Positions 11,767-22,283 of a stretch of DNA of 64,000 nt are shown here, piece after piece (position 1 is the first letter of the stretch; the number at the start of each line of letters is the position of its first letter). The stretch is from assembly GCF_030052815.1 (NCBI RefSeq), contig NC_079502.1, positions 9,339,359 to 9,403,358 on the forward strand, in the 5' to 3' direction. Source of the stretch: Hevea brasiliensis. Taxonomy: Eukaryota; Streptophyta; Magnoliopsida; Malpighiales; Euphorbiaceae. The notes beneath the pieces were generated by a model. The model was not told where the DNA came from. It ran no database searches and saw nothing but the letters and a program-made list of their open reading frames with translations. The position numbers were made by a program, and so were the translations under genes.

Positions 11767-13340
11767 TAATTTCTTCTTTCTATAAAGTTATTTTATTTTT
11801 TATGGAGTTGAATATTCTATATAGTTTCTCTTCTTTATAAAATTATTGTCATATTTTTTATTGGAAGGTATTTATTAATTTTTAATTATTACTAATTTAT
11901 TTAATTAAGCAACTTTAATCTCTCAAAATTTTATAGTGATTGCAATAAAAAGCTTTGCTCAAAATAATATCAAGATATTGAAATAATTTAAAAATTATAT
12001 GAATGAAATGTTAAATAGTGTTTATTAAAATTTACTTTACTTTATTAGATTATACATAATTTTTTGACATTATTATTTATTAATTATAAATGTATGACGC
12101 TTGAATGGTTTTGTTTTTTGGAAAAATACAAAAAAATTCAATAATTTCGCTCTTTGACTCATGAGGAATCATTATTTAATTTTTATGTTTTTCTCCATTA
12201 ATAAATATATTAAAACACAAAACAGTAGGTTATTTTTTTACAATTTTTTTCCTCTTTCCTTTATAAAAAAAAATATGGAAAGTAGATAGGTTTGAAATGT
12301 GCACATCGGTTTGAATGGTAGACGACACTGATAATAAAAGTGATTTGGAATTAATTCCAATTATTTTTCTTATTTAAATTTGATTTATCATAAATTCAAG
12401 ATACGAGATATATAGTAAAATCCACCTATTAAATATATAAGTCCCATATGATTATATCTTACATTCATAATGAAACAGGTCTAAGTTTTCCTAGGAATTG
12501 TAAACTCTAGGTGTAACTAAATAAAGGAAAACATATATTGGTCTATCTGCCTGTATATTATTTAATTATTCATTACCTCAGCAGAGTGATTTTATCATCT
12601 TCAATATGAATTATTAACTGAAGTGATATTTTAATTTAATTTACTAATTTATTTTAAAAAATTTTGTAATTTTTTTAATTTATATCAAATTTAAAATAAT
12701 TTTAAAAATTAATAATTAATTTTAATGACTCCACAAAAAAAATGCTACCTCCATTTGATTTTATCAATTTAAATTTTAACTAAAAATTAAATTAATAAAA
12801 TTTAATTTTGTCTAATGAATATTTTTATTTAAAATAATTTGCAATAAGTAAATTAACTCAAATTTGATATGAATCCGAATTGGAAAATTCAGAATAATCT
12901 AAATCCGAAATTAGTTTCAAAGTCATTTAATTTAATCCATTTGTCATCTTTAATAATTAATCTTCTAAGTAGACATTTTGATATATATGGATATAAAATT
13001 TCACATTGATAAGGAAATATAGAGTTAGAATTTTTATAAGGTCAACCTAGGATTTTTTTTAATCATAAAATAGTAAAATTTAAGAGTTTTCTCAATTAAA
13101 GTTTTTAGAGAAAGGCTTTGATTTCTCTTTAAAAACTCTTCATTCTTTCTATCTTTCTCATCATTTATCCTCTTATCTTTCCTTTTTTTCCCTTTAATTT
13201 TCTCTTTAAATGGTTATCAATGAGTGTTTTCATCGGTAACAACCCTCCCCCTATCTCTTCTGCTAGTTATTTTATTTTTTCTAATTATTCTTAAATCTAT
13301 ATTTGTATGAAATGTATTTTGGACATATCTCTTTAAATCT

Positions 13341-13362
13341 ATTATTATTATTATTATTATTA
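13341..13362. repeat. (ATT)n microsatellite
   Basis: About seven consecutive ATT units. Confidence 0.9.
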
Positions 13363-13458
13363 AATCTTGAGTGAATAAGCCATCATATCTTTCCTTGCAG
13401 GCGGATGTTAATTGTATACAGTTGATGAAGGCATCATGGAGGACTACTTGATGCACCT

Positions 13459-13668
13459 ATGTTCAAGGGGGCTATCACAAGATTACGGGCCAAGGCATTG
13501 CAAGCACTAATGAAGAAACACCATTCGGCCAAGGACTCGCCAAGCCCTAAAGGATGCGCCACTTGCCTAATAACATTGCACATACGAGAAGAAGAAGGAA
13601 CAAGCATGGCCAAATGCTTGGGAGACCCATTGGAGCATGGCTTAGGTGGCATACCGAGTGGTGAATGA
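13459..13668 (+). pseudogene. Possible C-terminal tail of a Ty3/gypsy pol
   Basis: A frame open to the TGA at 13666-13668 contains GAITRLRAKALQALM near its start. This resembles the GPITRSRAK-type motif often found at the extreme C-terminus of plant gypsy polyproteins, after integrase. Nothing upstream in this frame is recognisable as integrase, so at most the last 70 or so residues remain. It is followed within 30-60 bp by a purine-rich stretch and a possible LTR start, as the end of pol would be. The identification rests on one short motif; an unrelated small reading frame is possible. Confidence 0.4.
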
Positions 13669-13696
13669 TCTGGCAATCAAGGAGGATGTGGCAGCT

Positions 13697-14525
13697 TGTG
13701 TGGAAGGTGACGTGGCATGTGGGACCTCTTCTTCTACAAGTCTACCAACCATTAGAAGATACAGCTTTGCCCAATATGCAAGAGCTATTGGTGTTGGTTA
13801 TTGTCCACTTCTTTTACACTTTTGGTAAAAGCTAATTAACCAAATTAGACTATAAGACAAAGAACATTTTTTGGAGATTGTAATTTGATTTGAGAGGCTT
13901 CTTTTGCAATTTTGGTAAAAGCTAATTAGCCAAATCAGACTACAAGACAAAGAACATTTTTAGGTGATTGTGATCTGATTTGGGAGGGACTCTTTTTATG
14001 GTATTATAATTTAAACATTTATAGAAAGACTAAGAGAATTATCCAAGCCAAGCATGGTTCATTGGGTAATAGCCATGTTTGGCAGAAACTCACTTCTAAA
14101 AGGGGAGTCTCTCTCATTTTTCTGAAGATTTTTGGAGATTGTATTTTTTCTTCCTCTAGTATTTTTTCTTCCTCCATTGTAGAGGAGCTCCAAGCTCTCA
14201 AACTAAAACTCTTGTGAGGTTATGTTCTTTGCTAAGTTCCACCTAGAACTTAGATTTATTACAAGTTATCACTTGTAATATCTTAGGTTTATACTTGAGA
14301 AACTCTAGCACATGTTGCTATTGTGTTTCAAGTGCCATTGACATCTTGTATTTTATGTTTTTCAAGGTTAATGAAAGTCTTCTATGTTCTAAAGTGTTGT
14401 CCATCTTGTTAGAAGTTGAGTTGTTTGTGTATGTGCTGGTGTGTTTGTGCTTGGGTGAAGGACGATCCATCTTCCATGGCTGAATGAATTGTGCTCTCCT
14501 TTGCAGCATTTAGCCAAGGCTTACA
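13697..14525 (+). repeat. Probable LTR of a second retrotransposon (left edge uncertain)
   Basis: The right edge is placed at CTTACA, 14520-14525, because a tRNA-Met primer site follows at 14531. The left edge is a guess at TGTGTGG (13697), after purine-rich GGAGGATGTGGCAG. No second LTR is visible to confirm either edge. It contains a 90-bp tandem dimer. Confidence 0.45.
13811..13990 (+). repeat. 90-bp tandem dimer
   Basis: TTTGGTAAAAGCTAATTA starts at 13821 and again at 13911; the 90-bp units differ at scattered positions. It lies inside the probable LTR. Confidence 0.85.
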
Positions 14526-14530
14526 TCAAG

Positions 14531-14542
14531 TGGTATCAGAGC
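14531..14542 (+). other. Primer binding site, initiator tRNA-Met, second element
   Basis: TGGTATCAGAGC, the same initiator tRNA-Met complement as at 1967, five bases after the probable LTR end. Confidence 0.8.
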
Positions 14543-15748
14543 TTTTGGCTCCTTCAACCAAGTAAGTGTCATCCTTTTGTGTTCTTCATCTTCCTTTCTT
14601 TGTGTTAATGTGTCCTTTGAAGTTTTTGTTGTGTTAGTTCCTACCACTTTCTTGTTATTACTCTCTTTCTTGCCTCTTCTATAAAACTTCTTTGAAAAAA
14701 CTCAAAGAACCAAGAACTCCAACTAAGGTCAGTTTTGACCAAGGTCCTTCCTTGTGGTTCTTAGTGTTTTTAAGGGTCAGAATATACTTGTCACACCTTT
14801 CTTGTTGTTTGATAGTGTGTTTATTCTGCTTTACCACCTTTTTTTTTTTTAACTATTTTGCCTCTTTGAGATGTTAAACTTGAATATTATTGAAAGATTA
14901 AAGTTTGTGTGTCCAAGAGAAATATTGGACATTTGGATATTTGCATGTATGTCTTAAAATTCTGCCGTGGTGAACAAATAGAGGACCTAAGGACTAAAGT
15001 CCCAAATTTGACCTAATAGGCAGCTTGAAAGAGAATTTTGGAAACCTAAACAAACCAACCCAGAAATTGATGAAAATTTCTAGATCATCTAGACCATAAT
15101 TAAGGGGAAAGCATATAAAATTTTAAACCAAAATTTCATCATTTGGGTAGGGTACCAAAATTTAACCATAAACAAGACATTAAATAGTTCACAAAGCAAA
15201 CCTACCCAAAAAGTTCTAAAATTTTACAGGCTGTCTATATAAGTCTCCATACCAAATTTCAAGTTAAAATTCACCCATTTTTGGCAGAACAAATTTCAAG
15301 TACCAGACTGCTGGTCACACTGTACCATAGAGCAAACCAACTTAGAGTGAGCTAAAATTTGATGGGACATCTAAATATGATGTGGGGAAGTTGCTGGTAA
15401 AATTTAGTGCCAAAATTCCAACATTGGAATTTTCTTGCAGAAGTGAACTCTGAGTGTGTGTTAAGTTATTTTTGTGTTTTACTCCTTGAACTCCAATTTG
15501 GTGTCAAGCTTTTCTTTATTCTCATGTTCACATTTAAGGTTTCTTCGTCTCATTTTGTTCCAAAAATGTGCTTGAGTATTGCCTAAGAAAAATTTGGGTT
15601 CAAAAGTGAAATTTGGTTCAAGGACACTTGAGTGGTAAAAGGCAGCTGAGTGTGAGATCAAAAGAGGATAAAAGCCTAATTCTGAGTACCTAAACACTTG
15701 AGAGGGTGAGCTATTTAACACTAACCAGATTTGAATTACAAGAACAAA
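14543..15748 (+). other. Leader of the second element, no gene seen
   Basis: About 1.2 kb between primer site and first gag-like ATG. Reading frames are short and without motifs. It reads as an untranslated leader. Confidence 0.45.
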
Positions 15749-16137
15749 ATGTCTCAAATAAGGGAATTAGAAAGGACTAGTAGGGCTAGGGATGGTGGAG
15801 GTGATAAGTTAGACATGTATACTGAAGTTGAGGGAAATAGGAGTGAAACCATGTATAGAAGGGTTATAGCAAGTAGATTTGAAAGAACAACCAATGTGAT
15901 GAACAATGTATAAGATACCTTAGAGAGACTTACAGCCGAGTTGGTAAGGGATAGAGAGGAAAAAAATAGGGAGAGAAGAGGTAATAAAGAAAGAAACTAG
16001 AATGGGGAGAGATATGAGGGAGGCATGGAGAGATTAAACTTGGGTGGAAATGGGAGAGGTAGGAGAGAAAATGAGAGCATGGAGCAACCTGACCAGAATG
16101 GGAGTATTATCCGGATGAGGAGGATTGGGATGAGTAT
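15749..16137 (+). pseudogene. Start of a gag-like frame, cut by the Ogre-like insertion
   Basis: From ATG 15749 (MSQIRELERTSRARDGG) the frame is hydrophilic and rich in Arg, Glu and Asn, as are the N-termini of many plant gypsy gag proteins. TAA 15911 and TAG 15998 interrupt it, yet composition stays the same beyond both, indicating a decayed coding frame. It stops at 16137, where the next LTR begins. Position after a primer site and leader is the main argument for gag; no conserved domain is reached. Confidence 0.45.
16133..16137. other. Left flank of the Ogre-like array, candidate 5-bp target site
   Basis: AGTAT lies immediately before the LTR start at 16138. A 5-bp duplication would be expected, but the right end of the array is outside the window. 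Confidence 0.35.
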
Positions 16138-16716
16138 TGTTGACACCATATTTTGGCCGACCCCTAGAATCAATAAAAATTCTTCTTTGAACAGCTAATC
16201 ACGTTTCCGATCCCTCTTTGATAGGCGGTCACATTTCCGATCTCTCCTCACAAAGAATTGAATCAATGCTAAGTCCTCACATTCATTAAAGCCCCGCCGA
16301 TCTCTCAAAACATTTACCGAACTCTCAAACCCGCTGTCGAATTTCCGGACCTGTCGAGTATATTCCTGATCTCTGTTGATAAAATGAACTGGCAATAGAT
16401 CTTTTCCTACCTGTTTTATTACCGACCTCCTTTCCAAAAGTTTAAGAGCTAAAGTTTTGGTTCGATTTAGTGAGGATTCAGATCTTAAGTGTTCGAGTTA
16501 AATTTTCAATCAAGTTCCGTTCAGCATTTCTTCCCTACCGATCTCATGCTTAAAGTGCTTTCCGATCTCTCATACTTAGATTAATAATCACATTTAGTTT
16601 TTGTCTTGCTGTGCTCATACAATCAAATACTCAGACAAACAATGGTTTAAAATTTTTCGATCACAATCATTCATTGAACAAAGAGGCATTCCATTTCATG
16701 TCATAATCTGTACAAG

Positions 16717-18631
16717 TTATTCGGCTGGGGGATCACCCCCAGCCTGATCTACATTTGGATCACTCTCCCTCTCTCCCTCACCTTCGGCTTCCTCCTCACT
16801 ATCTTCGCCGTCGCCCTCGGGAGCCAGGTCATCCATCCAGGAGAAGTCCTCTTCAGGGTAGCGCTTTTGGAGTTCGGCCAAGAGATCCTTATGAGCATTC
16901 ACATAGGCTCCGGCTATTCCTGACACCATCTCTTCATCTTTTTCCTTAAGCTCTTTGTCTTTCTCTGTAAGCTCCTTATCCTTCGCGTTAAGCTCCTCTA
17001 TAAGTTGAGCGACCTGAGCGGCTTCGTTGGCCTGAAGTGCCTGGACTTCTCTGAGAGCCCGTTCTCTTTCAGCCAGGTCACGAGACTTTTCGGCCAGCTT
17101 GTCTTCATGGTACTTCGCCCGTCCCTCGACTTGAGATATATAATCCCGAGCGGATGAGAGTTGGGATCGGAGGGAAGCCAATTCCTGATTTTTCTTCCCG
17201 ACCTCCTTACCCAGACGCTGAATCTTTTCCCGAACCATGGTCTGGTTCACCAGACACTCCACATTCAAGCTCATGGATCGAGTCAAGATATCATCGAGAC
17301 CATTCCGGGATAGCCTGTCCCGATCCTCCTGAAAGAAGATGGTAGACCCCAGGACTTTGGCAAAATCGGGGTTCTCCCTAACAGTCCGGTTATCCTTCAA
17401 GGAGTCGATCAGTATCTGAGCGCCACGAGAAGAGGTCCTCCCAGAAGATTGAGAAGGACCCCTGTCTGTACTTGGAACAATTGGGAGAGGTGGAGGCTGC
17501 TCTTCCGATCTAGGAGGTGATCGGACAGCTTCAGCGGTCGGCAGATCCAAAGGTTGAGGCGGGTCTCTTTGTATCTCCCCAGGTTCGTGACCGGGTGTTT
17601 GAAGTCGTTCCGAACGCTTCATCTCCTTTATCTTCCGGGAGATCTCTCTTTCTTTCCTTCGTTTCCTAGAACCTTCACCACCCACCATACCTGCACAGAA
17701 AAGAGGTTAGTGAGATCGCTAAGGTCACGAACGAGATATAGAAAATACCAATGCCGAGGTCGAGAGCGGAAGTTCGCGATCTCGCCGGTGATTAGTCGCA
17801 TGGTCCAATGGTGCGATTCGGCGATCCACCGCATTTGGACAGAATATTTTAGAGTGGCGGCTCGACTCTTGAGATCCATCACTATTAAGCCTTCCTCTTG
17901 ACTCGGTAATGTGCTTGAGCGAGGGCCCTGGTACCACCAGCTACGAGGAAAGTCCTCAAAGCAGCTCGGATCTTTACTCCTCAGAATGAAGAACCGGTTC
18001 TTCCAATTCTTAAGGGATAAGGGCAGATCGGAAAAGAGCCCGCAATGAGGCTTCGCCTGAAAGAACCAGTGTTCGTCATCCTTTCGGCGAGTTAGTCTGT
18101 GCAGCTCGGCGAACAACTTAGCCGTAGGTCTGATTCCCTTAGCTCGGCATAGACCTCGGAAAGCTACCAAGATCCGCCATGAGTTGGGGTGAATTTGAAC
18201 AATGGATGCTCGGTAAGTTTTAGGACCTCCTTATAGAAATCGTCTAGAGGGAACCTCAGACCGGCCTTTAACTGTTCCTCATACACCATAACCATGTCAT
18301 CCTCTTCAAAAGAATGATCGACACGAAGATCGCCATGGCACTTGATCAGCTCATATGAATCAGGACAAATATTGTATTCTTGGACAAACGATTGCAGATC
18401 GGATTCTCGAAGAACCGACGGAAGCTCGTCTATAGGAAGGGTCTCTCTCCTTGAAGTAGGTGCAAGCCTTGATGGTATGACCCGCCCCCGACCTGGAGCA
18501 GAGACCCTAGGGGGTTTAGGTTGCGTGCTTGGCCCGACTACCTCTTCTTCATCGGAAGACCATGAAAACTGAATGGAAGGGGGGCTCGCCGCTCTCTGAC
18601 CTTCGGCACCGCTCATTTTCAAAAGAAACAA
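16717..18631 (-). CDS. Antisense LTR gene, 'putative gypsy type transposon' family protein
   Basis: Three antisense frames read in succession. The first (18631-18164) begins MSGAEGQ after a few residues, has an acidic DEEEVVGP patch, then YEEQLKAGLRFPL and FYKEVLKL. The second (from 18170) continues with FRGLCRAKGIRPT and KPHCGLFSDLPLSLKNW. This order and these motifs match the plant family named 'Putative gypsy type transposon' (Pfam PF04195, from memory). The frames are split by one missing base near 18214, which copies 2 and 5 have. The third (17688-16717, 323 residues) is basic, then Pro/Ser-rich, then a long coiled coil with KELTEKDKELKEKDEE, ending very acidic. A GT...AG intron of about 58 nt (17748-17691) may join the second and third, but phase does not fit every choice. 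Function unknown. Confidence 0.72.
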
Positions 18632-18772
18632 AGAATTTAAACTAAAAGAGGATCAAAGCCCTTACCGGAGTCTGATCGGCGTCGGAAGAACTTGAGAAAG
18701 CGAGAGAACTTCGAAGTTGTGAGCAGGGGATTGAAAATGGAATGAGAGAACAACTGGCTAGCCCCTTACCCC

Positions 18773-18780
18773 TATTTATA
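18773..18780 (-). promoter_or_regulatory. TATA box for the antisense LTR gene
   Basis: On the minus strand this reads TATAAATA followed by GGGG, about 140 nt upstream of the first antisense ATG (18631). It is conserved in LTR 2 at 30305-30312 and in LTRs 4 and 5. Spacing fits a core promoter with a leader of about 110 nt. Confidence 0.6.
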
Positions 18781-19038
18781 CTAGTCCGAGCATTAAATGC
18801 TCACGAAGTTCCATGCAGTCCATCGGTTAACGTGAGCTGCCAGCTGTTCTGACACGTCTCTCGAACATCCCAAGGAGATCGGTTAAGTAGAGGTCGGCAT
18901 AATAAGTTGAATATTTTGAATAAAAGATCAGTTAAGAGTCGTTTTGTTAGAATCCAAATCGGACAAATATATCAGAGATCAGCAAATAATCAAATAAGGC
19001 AATAATTGGAGGAACAAGATTTTTATTTCCAAAAGTTC

Positions 19039-19210
19039 GGATTACATCATTTGGGCGATCTCTAGGGATCGGATTATGATAAAGGTCTAATTACATCTTT
19101 TGGGCGATCTCTAGGGATCGGATTATGATAAAGGTCTAATTACATCATTTGGGCGATCTCTAGAGATCTGATTACATTGAAGGATTACATCATTTGGGCG
19201 ATCTCTAGAG
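19039..19210 (+). repeat. Tandem repeat of about 49 bp with GATC palindromes
   Basis: Four units; TTGGGCGATC recurs at 19051, 19100, 19149 and about 19192. The third carries the perfect 14-bp palindrome GATCTCTAGAGATC. The array lies between the antisense and sense TATA boxes and is kept in all the LTRs that cover it. Confidence 0.8.
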
Positions 19211-19717
19211 ACCGGTGGAACATCCTATCTAAAAGGCCTATGTCAAAGCCTAGTCTCGTGGCTGAATCAAAAGACGTGTTTGACCAGGAGACCGGCTGTT
19301 GACATCGGATAGATGTGCAGCTTAGATGGGGTGACTATGACTCCCATGAAGATGAGAGACATCGTCACCGATGTTACCACCCGAAACCGACCCGCTGTCG
19401 GAACACCCAATGTGGAGGAAAGACGCTGTCGGAACACCCAATGCGATGAGAAGCCGAATGAACTCAGTTGAGCGACTCGAGATCGGTACAACCGAGGTCC
19501 GCAATACAGATCGGTCAAATCCAGTTCTCTCACCATCGTAAGTTAAGGTCATGCGATCACCGGGATCGTAAATTTTCAGTCGGTGAGTAAAGGAGCCCAT
19601 CGGAAAAAGATCAAAGCCACAGTTATAGCCAGAACTTCCACCGGAGCAGCTAGAACAGGGTAAGTAAGAAAGGAAGAGAGGAAAGTCAGATGAAGAAAAT
19701 GTCTCCGTCGACAGGGG

Positions 19718-19726
19718 TATATATAG
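19718..19726 (+). promoter_or_regulatory. Possible second TATA element in the LTR
   Basis: TATATATAG followed by GGG, conserved between LTR copies. Being nearly palindromic it could serve either strand. No convincing gene starts at the right distance. Confidence 0.3.
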
Positions 19727-20351
19727 GGGAAAATGAGCATTTATTGCTAAGCAGAAAACGAAGCGGACGCTTCGGGAATCGAGGGACAATTAATGCTTTG
19801 ACCAGACCGGACCAGAGAAAAGGAGAGATCGGAATAATAGATCGGAAGGTGGGAGACCAGCATGAAAGGTCGGAAAGAACATGTGAAAGAGATCAGAAAG
19901 AGGAGGGATCGGTAGGCAAAAAGAATAAGACAAATTCCAATAACCGTCGTCAGAATCAGAGCCGAGGTAGTTAAGGCGTTGCAGACGAGATCTCCACCGC
20001 ACGCCTAAGAATCGCCCGCAATGCTGACAGGTGCCAGGGTATGTCATGACAGTCCTGTACATCCCAATCTCCACCGTTGATCCCACTTGTAAGGACAAAC
20101 CCGGAACCCTTAGATCAAGAGAGAAGACGACAATACCAGCGTCTTTCGCTCTTAACCCTCGGATCATTCCGGACAAGGAAATTTGGGACCGTCAGATGGA
20201 AAGAAGAAAAGGACAAATATTATGAAGAGTGATCTCAACCATTCATTTTGATTCTCTTTAATTCCTGAGCCTCCGATCATGTCCTTCGAAATCTTGACCC
20301 TCCATCTCCCTCAAAATAAATCCTGACCCTTCACGAAGAGCACCCGATTCC

Positions 20352-20359
20352 TATAAATA
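20352..20359 (+). promoter_or_regulatory. Probable sense promoter TATA box of the element
   Basis: TATAAATA on the sense strand, with counterparts in LTR 2 (31840), LTR 4 (50698) and LTR 5 (62788). If used, transcription would start near 20385, giving a U3 of about 4.2 kb and R-U5 of about 1.9 kb. Confidence 0.55.
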
Positions 20360-20768
20360 CCTGCATAAAAACTGTTCAAGGGACGGGCAAGAAAAATAGA
20401 CAAGAGGCTGTTATTATAGCAGAGGAACTCTGAAATTTCATTTAGTTTACTACTCTGCTACTTAGAAGTGTCAATCAAAAAGACTTTGGAAACAAGTTTT
20501 CTGAAGTGTTTTTCTTGAAAGGATTCTGAATACTGGAACTCTACATTTCCAGTTTGTTCATTATCTGGTCACACTCTCACTTTCTGCCTTTTATCATTTC
20601 TGTCCAAGCTCAATTTCATTCTATTCGGTTCTTTTCATCTTGATCTGATCGCATTTTAGCTAATCACCCTCCAGTTCACGAGGAACACCACCCCTCAGGC
20701 CAATCAATCCTTGTCTTATCACTATTTGGCACCCCATAGTTATTTTAGTAGCTTTGGCTCCTCACAGG

Positions 20769-20997
20769 TAAGAGCTCATACTACTGTTTTATTAAATGCT
20801 TACATTTACTTTCTGTATTTTCTTTGTTCTTCTCACATCTGTGACTTTCTACTTTTGCACAAACGATCCCCAAAGAATGTTCTGTAAGAGCTCATATCAC
20901 GCTTTATCGAGTGTCTACATTTACTTTCTGCATTTTCTTTGTTCTTCTCACATCTGTGACTTTCTACGTTTGCACAAACGATCCCCAAAGAATGACA
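20769..20997 (+). repeat. 115-bp tandem dimer in LTR 1
   Basis: The word TACATTTACTTTCTG starts at 20801 and 20916; each unit ends in ACGATCCCCAAAGAATG. Both units are also present in LTRs 2, 4 and 5. Confidence 0.85.
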
Positions 20998-21508
20998 CTC
21001 TCAAATCATCTATTTAGTGATCAGTTCATTTTTATTAATCTTCATCCTTTTTGAAAGTAAGATTTCTAACTCCTAGTAGTATGTAAGTGGTTGGGTAAAT
21101 GTAGGTAACTGCAACTTAGGGGTCTCTTTTAAAAGAGAGAACATGAATAACACGTCAGGAAGATAGCCAAACTATTAGGTGGACGTAAACAAAGAATTCG
21201 GCAAGATGTCATAAAGCGAAATAGAACCAAAGTAAACATAATGTAATAGATCGGATGTTAATAGATATTGGTAAAATGACTACATGAAAAGGTCATGAAT
21301 CAAGTATAGTGTTCCTGCTCAGCCACAGGATATCCGAAACCTTATCCCGGCATTTTTTAATGTCAGAATTCTTAGTTTTAGGTTCTTAGGACCCGTAGCT
21401 GTGGTTAAATTTTTAAAGGTCGGAAAAGTCTTTGTCCGAGTCCCGTCAAAATAGAAGGGGTCGGAAGAGTCCTTATCCTATCCTTGCCTAAAAGTTTTAA
21501 ATCAACTC

Positions 21509-21895
21509 TTAAAGGAGATCGGAGGAGTGTTCTTATCCGGTCTCCCTTCAAAATTTTAATAAACATTAAATAGGGATCGGAGGAGAGTTCTTATCCGGTC
21601 TCAACTCAAAACATTAATAAATAACTCTAAAGGAGATCGGAGGAGGGTTCTTATCCGGTCTCCCCTCAAAATTTTAATAAATAACTTAAAAGAGATCGGA
21701 GGAGGGTTCTTATCCGGTCTCCCCCCAAAATTTTAATAAATAACTCTAAAGGAGATCGGAGGAGGGTTCTTATCTGGTCTCCCCCCAAAATTTTAATAAA
21801 TAACTCTAAAGGAGATCGGAGGAGGGTTCTTATCCGGTCTCCCCTCAAAATTTTAATAAACAACTTAAAAGAGATCGGAGGAGGGTTCTTATCCG
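21509..21895 (+). repeat. Seven-unit tandem repeat of about 60 bp near the LTR 1 end
   Basis: Each unit carries GATCGGAGGAG, then TTCTTATCCGGTCTC, then an AT-rich part ending ATAAATAACT. Seven units are also present in LTR 2 (about 32985-33360) and LTR 4 (about 51840-52215). Confidence 0.88.
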
Positions 21896-22265
21896 ATTCT
21901 CACACCCGTTCACTAAGGTTGTCTCATTTACTTATGTATCTGGGTGATCCAAATTTAGTGAAAAATCAAATATTCCTTCTACCAAAAGGATTAACATTGC
22001 CGTCTAAGCCTCCCTAACTAATTTATAAAGGACGCAGAATTAAATCTACTTACCCTTATTAAGGGACGAGGTGGGGTGCCTAACACCTTCCCCACCCGTT
22101 TACGGACCCCGAACTTAGAATCTCTGTTTTGAAGTGGTTTCATTTTTAATTTAACTTCTCAAATGGTTTTCTTTAGTTTCCCTCAAAACTAAGGTGGCGA
22201 CTCCTCACTCTTTCCCACTTCGGTGAGTGATCGTCCAGGCGACCGCAAAATCCATTGCGACAGCT

Positions 22266-22283
22266 TGGCGACTCCACTGGGGA
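22266..22283 (+). other. Primer binding site, tRNA-Arg, unit 1
   Basis: TGGCGACTCCACTGGGGA is complementary to the 3' end of a plant tRNA-Arg whose acceptor stem begins GACTCC (from memory). It sits three bases after the LTR end. Ogre-type elements are known to use tRNA-Arg. Confidence 0.85.

Larger units (their letters stand above)
10201..13378. other. AT-rich intergenic DNA, no gene recognised
   Basis: Long A/T runs, no reading frame of note, no RNA gene and no recognisable element protein. It holds a SINE-like scrap (11398-11449), a direct repeat of about 35 bp at 11341 and 11477, a (TA)n run and an (ATT)n run. It probably represents the sequence into which both flanking elements inserted. 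Confidence 0.7.
16138..22262 (+). repeat. LTR 1 of the Ogre-like array (6125 bp, best preserved)
   Basis: It begins TGTTGACACC abutting the interrupted gag-like frame and ends GCGACA three bases before the primer site. It is about 150 bp longer than LTRs 2 and 4; the difference consists of many tiny deletions in those copies. It contains the antisense gene (16717-18631), a 49-bp tandem repeat (19039), TATA boxes on both strands, a 115-bp dimer (20769) and seven units of a repeat of about 60 bp (21509). Confidence 0.92.

Noticed and set aside
15479..15757. Antisense frame of 92 codons in the leader of the second element
   Set aside because: No motif, no homology I recognise, and it overlaps the start of the sense gag-like frame.
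19322..20176. Two antisense frames of 155 and 128 codons in LTR 1
   Set aside because: They recur in other LTRs only because the LTR is repeated, have no domain I recognise, overlap a sense frame at 19690-19974, and contain no motif order. I could not separate them from chance.
21666..21863. Antisense frame with repeated LFIKILGGDRIRTLLRSP
   Set aside because: It is a translation of the 60-bp LTR tandem repeat; periodicity is explained by DNA repetition.
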